Source of the DNA: Acanthochlamys bracteata
Taxonomy: Eukaryota; Streptophyta; Magnoliopsida; Pandanales; Velloziaceae
Direction of reading: 5' to 3'
Assembly (NCBI GenBank): GCA_019914995.1
Contig: CM034131.1
Location: 5,364,501-5,428,500, forward strand
Length of the DNA stretch: 64,000 nt
Shown here: in pieces, positions 61,196-64,000 of the stretch
Position numbering within the stretch: the stretch's first letter is position 1
Layout: each line of letters opens with the position of its first letter
Notes under the pieces: generated by a model
Told to the model about the DNA's origin: nothing
What the model saw: only the letters and a program-made list of their open reading frames with translations
The model's database searches: none
Made by a program: the position numbers and the translations under genes

Positions 61196-64000
61196 AATGC
61201 GTTTAGAATGTAATTCCAAAATGAAGTCTTAGTCTTTTCATCCAAAGATATCAAATCTCCTTTTTCTGAAAAGATCATTAATATAATACGGATACGACGA
61301 GTGTCTTTCGTGCCGCCGTTCGGCTTTCTATTTATGAATATGGTCAACCACCACAAGTGAGATAGAGACGTAAGGAACCCTTGTAGTGCTCTCATTGATC
61401 ATATCGTTTGCGGAGTTTATGTTGAACGAAAAAAGAAAAAAGAAAAATAGAAATTAGGTGGCTATTTTGCTATGTAATCCACCACAGAGTAGTGATGGAA
61501 ATAAGTGAAGGCGAAACTTTTGATCTCATTCCATATCTTGAAGTAAGTTTATGAACAAGTTGTGAAATAGTTTAATGTTGGATTGTTTATCTTTATACTG
61601 CATAGTGAGACATGAAAGGGCCACGCCAATAGTATAATTGCTTGAATGCCATTTGAGGGCAAGCATTAACATCTGTAGTTAAGTGAAGAACGTGCAATCC
61701 CAGTGAAAGATAGGAAGAATCCATACTTGATCATCACATGGCATATGAATTATATTCACATTCCTAAGAAAGGAGAAAACCAAAGCCTACTTTCATTATG
61801 TCATATATATGACATACATTAACATGATATCGTTAATGCACTACTTTAGAAGGTTTAGTTTATCCTAAATTAGAACTACATATATACATGTAAACGATTA
61901 AGACCATATTTGGCATGGCTTATTGGAAGAGCTTTTAAATTTTTACCAAGTCCATAAAATCATTCCACAGTGCTATAGAAATTTTTGTATTACAAAGAAA
62001 TGAAATATAGGCATTCACACCACTAGACACTCACAAACACTCGACCACTACTTTTGGCCAGCAGGATCTCTAAATTTAATATTTTTTGTTAAATATGAAT
62101 ATCTATAAGTTAGAAATACACTAACCAAATTTCAGCTCGATTCGATCACAATTAGACCTCCGTTCCGCTATTTAAAAAAGATGATTTATAATAATAAAAT
62201 TAACTATATATATAAACTTTAAAGTCTGAAAAATTCATTTTTTAAGAAAAACATCACTTTTTTCAGCCATCGTCAATGTGCCCTAAATGTATGGAAAGAT
62301 GACGAGACACTACTAAATTACGTCAACAGACATCTTATAGAGAACATATAGACAATTATTAATTAACATTATCTGTATGTGATACATGCAGTTGTCATAA
62401 AACCTTTGCACATGGATGTTTGGACATGTTTGTTAGGCATGCATGCATGTCATTCATATGTGTATAACATGCAGTAAGTTCCTGAAAGTATGTTATATAT
62501 CAGTTGTTCATCAGAAACATGGGTTAGCTCTTACATGTCCTTCAAAACGCAAGAGGCAACTCGTTAGAGGTTCCTTATAAAATGAAACGTCAGGCGAAGC
62601 TGCATCCTCTAGTCCTAGCTTTTGCACATAAGTGTTTAACTTCTGCACTCGAAAAACTCCAACGAACATATGTAGCTTGTAGCTTGTGAAAATGTAAGAG
62701 TACCAGCCAGCTATGCCCCACTTCTTGACTCTCTCCAAAACTCCAAAACATTTGACAACAAGCTCATTATATATACATATATCAAACTTAACCATTATTA
62801 TTCCAACTTCAAGCCAAGAGAAAAATAATCCAAAGGTCTACTCCAGAGCACTTGAGAGACAGAGGGAGCAAGGTCCACACACAGTTTGGTCATGGCTTTA
62901 TTTACGGCCTTCATCGCAGACTGTTGTTGGTGGATGATGCGTTCATCATAAATTAATTCAGTTGTGTCTAAAAGCTAGCCAACACTTCTACTACAATATT
63001 CAGAAACAATGGGTTCAATCATTTGTTCTTCTCTCTTATATATATCTTTGGGTTTTATCTGCCACACTCTCCACTAGTAACTTCATCGCCTTCTCCAACA
63101 AATATTTCACTTATGAAGATCAAAAGATTCTCTAAACCAAACCTCTTCGTATATGTCTAAAATAGGAAATAATCCTACGATCTAGCGACGTTCATATGTA
63201 CGAAGAGCAAAATAAAATCTTGATGATGTAAAGTTAATGATACATAGATTATCATGCTGCGTATATAGTGCTATGTGTACTCAACAAATAAGTACATGCT
63301 CCTACGGTTCCTTTCCATGCAAATTTGTTTTAATCTCTCACAAGGGAATATTATTGATTGAGATGGATAAATAAGAGACTTTAAATGGTGCGTAATAATC
63401 GCACTATATAAAATTTTAAGCAAAATTACTGGTGATGAATTCTAACATTTTAGTTTTAATCACATCTGCTTTTTAAACGTCTAAAGATTTGTTGTTTAAG
63501 TTTTGCTTTTCATATATATTTTTAATTTATTTAGATTAAGTAGATTCATATTATTATATTTGACAAATTTTGCATTGACTGTCAAACTACCACAACTCTC
63601 TTCTTTTCTTTAGGCTTGGGATTGGCTAAAAAATAATATTAATGGAATAAAAAAATAGAATTATATATATATTGGACTCTACTCAATTTTATAGATAAAA
63701 GTTTAGTTTTTTAAAATTGTTATATATTTTTTACATTTATTTAGCACTTCTCATAAAATAAAAATTATGTGAAAAATCAGTTTGAATCAGTTCTTTAAAA
63801 CACATTATAAGGCGATAATCCCGCATTTGCAAAATAAATTAAAATAAAAAATCTAGAATTTGTTTAGATCATTTCATCAGCGCGAGGCGCATTTACTATA
63901 GGCCATTCTTAGTCAACACTTAATATGTTGAAATGTCAATCAAGATGTTACTAATCGATCAAGTAAGAGGTTCTAGCAAGTTTATAACCTTCATGTCGAT
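61196..64000. other. Intergenic DNA to window end
   Basis: No gene is supported. 62511-62795 (minus, 94 codons) and 61189-61395 (minus, 68 codons) are open but unrecognised. Around 62765 there is ATTATATATACATATA, then a purine-rich leader and a 19-codon frame at 62893 (ATG) to 62952, which looks like a possible short transcript start but cannot be supported further. The last 600 bp are AT-rich with no open frame of note. Confidence 0.4.

Noticed and set aside
63205..63260. miR172-like word AAATCTTGATGATG
   Set aside because: The match to the mature miRNA stops after 14 nt and no complementary arm lies within 300 bp, so no precursor hairpin is possible.
1..64000. CRISPR arrays, tRNA or rRNA genes, prokaryotic operons
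   Set aside because: No regular spacer-repeat arrays, no cloverleaf with a GGTTCGAATCC-type arm, no rRNA signatures; the genome is eukaryotic.

Overview
This is a window of nuclear DNA from a flowering plant. It is strongly AT-rich. Genes are split by GT-AG introns, promoters carry plant-style TATA boxes, and most of the sequence is decayed transposable elements. The intact genes belong to plant families: FQR1-type quinone reductases, and an atypical bHLH factor of the bHLH112/123/133 group. I cannot place the species, or even choose monocot or eudicot, from sequence alone.

Genes. Bases 6.0-22.5 kb hold a three-member tandem array, all on the plus strand, of flavodoxin-like NAD(P)H:quinone oxidoreductase genes (FQR1/WrbA family). 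The first copy (6010-9751) is a pseudogene. It lacks exon 1, a long LTR sits in what was intron 1, one splice donor is gone and the last exon has a 4-bp deletion. The other two (15595-17317 and 17828-22534) are intact, with four exons and the same exon phases. They encode 205 and 203 aa and are only 510 bp apart. At 28520-30836 on the minus strand is a complete seven-exon bHLH gene of 459 aa. Its exon phases all agree.

Broken genes. A degenerate PPR sequence resembling CRP1/At5g42310 lies at 51375-52175 (minus). A possible 5' piece of the same locus lies at 57068-57304, on the far side of a Ty1/copia insertion. An open, terminal-exon-like stretch of 75 codons at 44481-44708 (minus) is unrecognised.

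Mobile DNA. 2425-5420 is a nested stack: a copia pol fragment split by a hAT-like element and then by a solo LTR with a perfect 5-bp target duplication. Four related long LTRs (3770-5337, 6948-8690, 22843-25135, 46500-48724) resemble the SIRE/Maximus copia lineage. 52445-56951 is a nearly full-length but decayed copia element with both LTRs and a primer-binding site. 58450-60265 is a chromovirus-like Ty3/gypsy pol fragment with a MITE inserted at its RT/RNase H junction. 50150-50900 is another copia RT fragment. Non-autonomous DNA elements include a hAT-like family (2739-3598, 26603-27449 inverted, 32980-33509, 25483-26030), a second hAT-like element (31201-31960), many PIF/Harbinger-like MITEs, and two long foldback elements (38233-38627, 13086-13345).

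The most informative features are the FQR array with its traceable decay series, the PPR locus apparently split by a retrotransposon, and the nested insertions that give relative ages. I saw no tRNA, rRNA, CRISPR array or operon-like system, and no convincing previously undescribed system.
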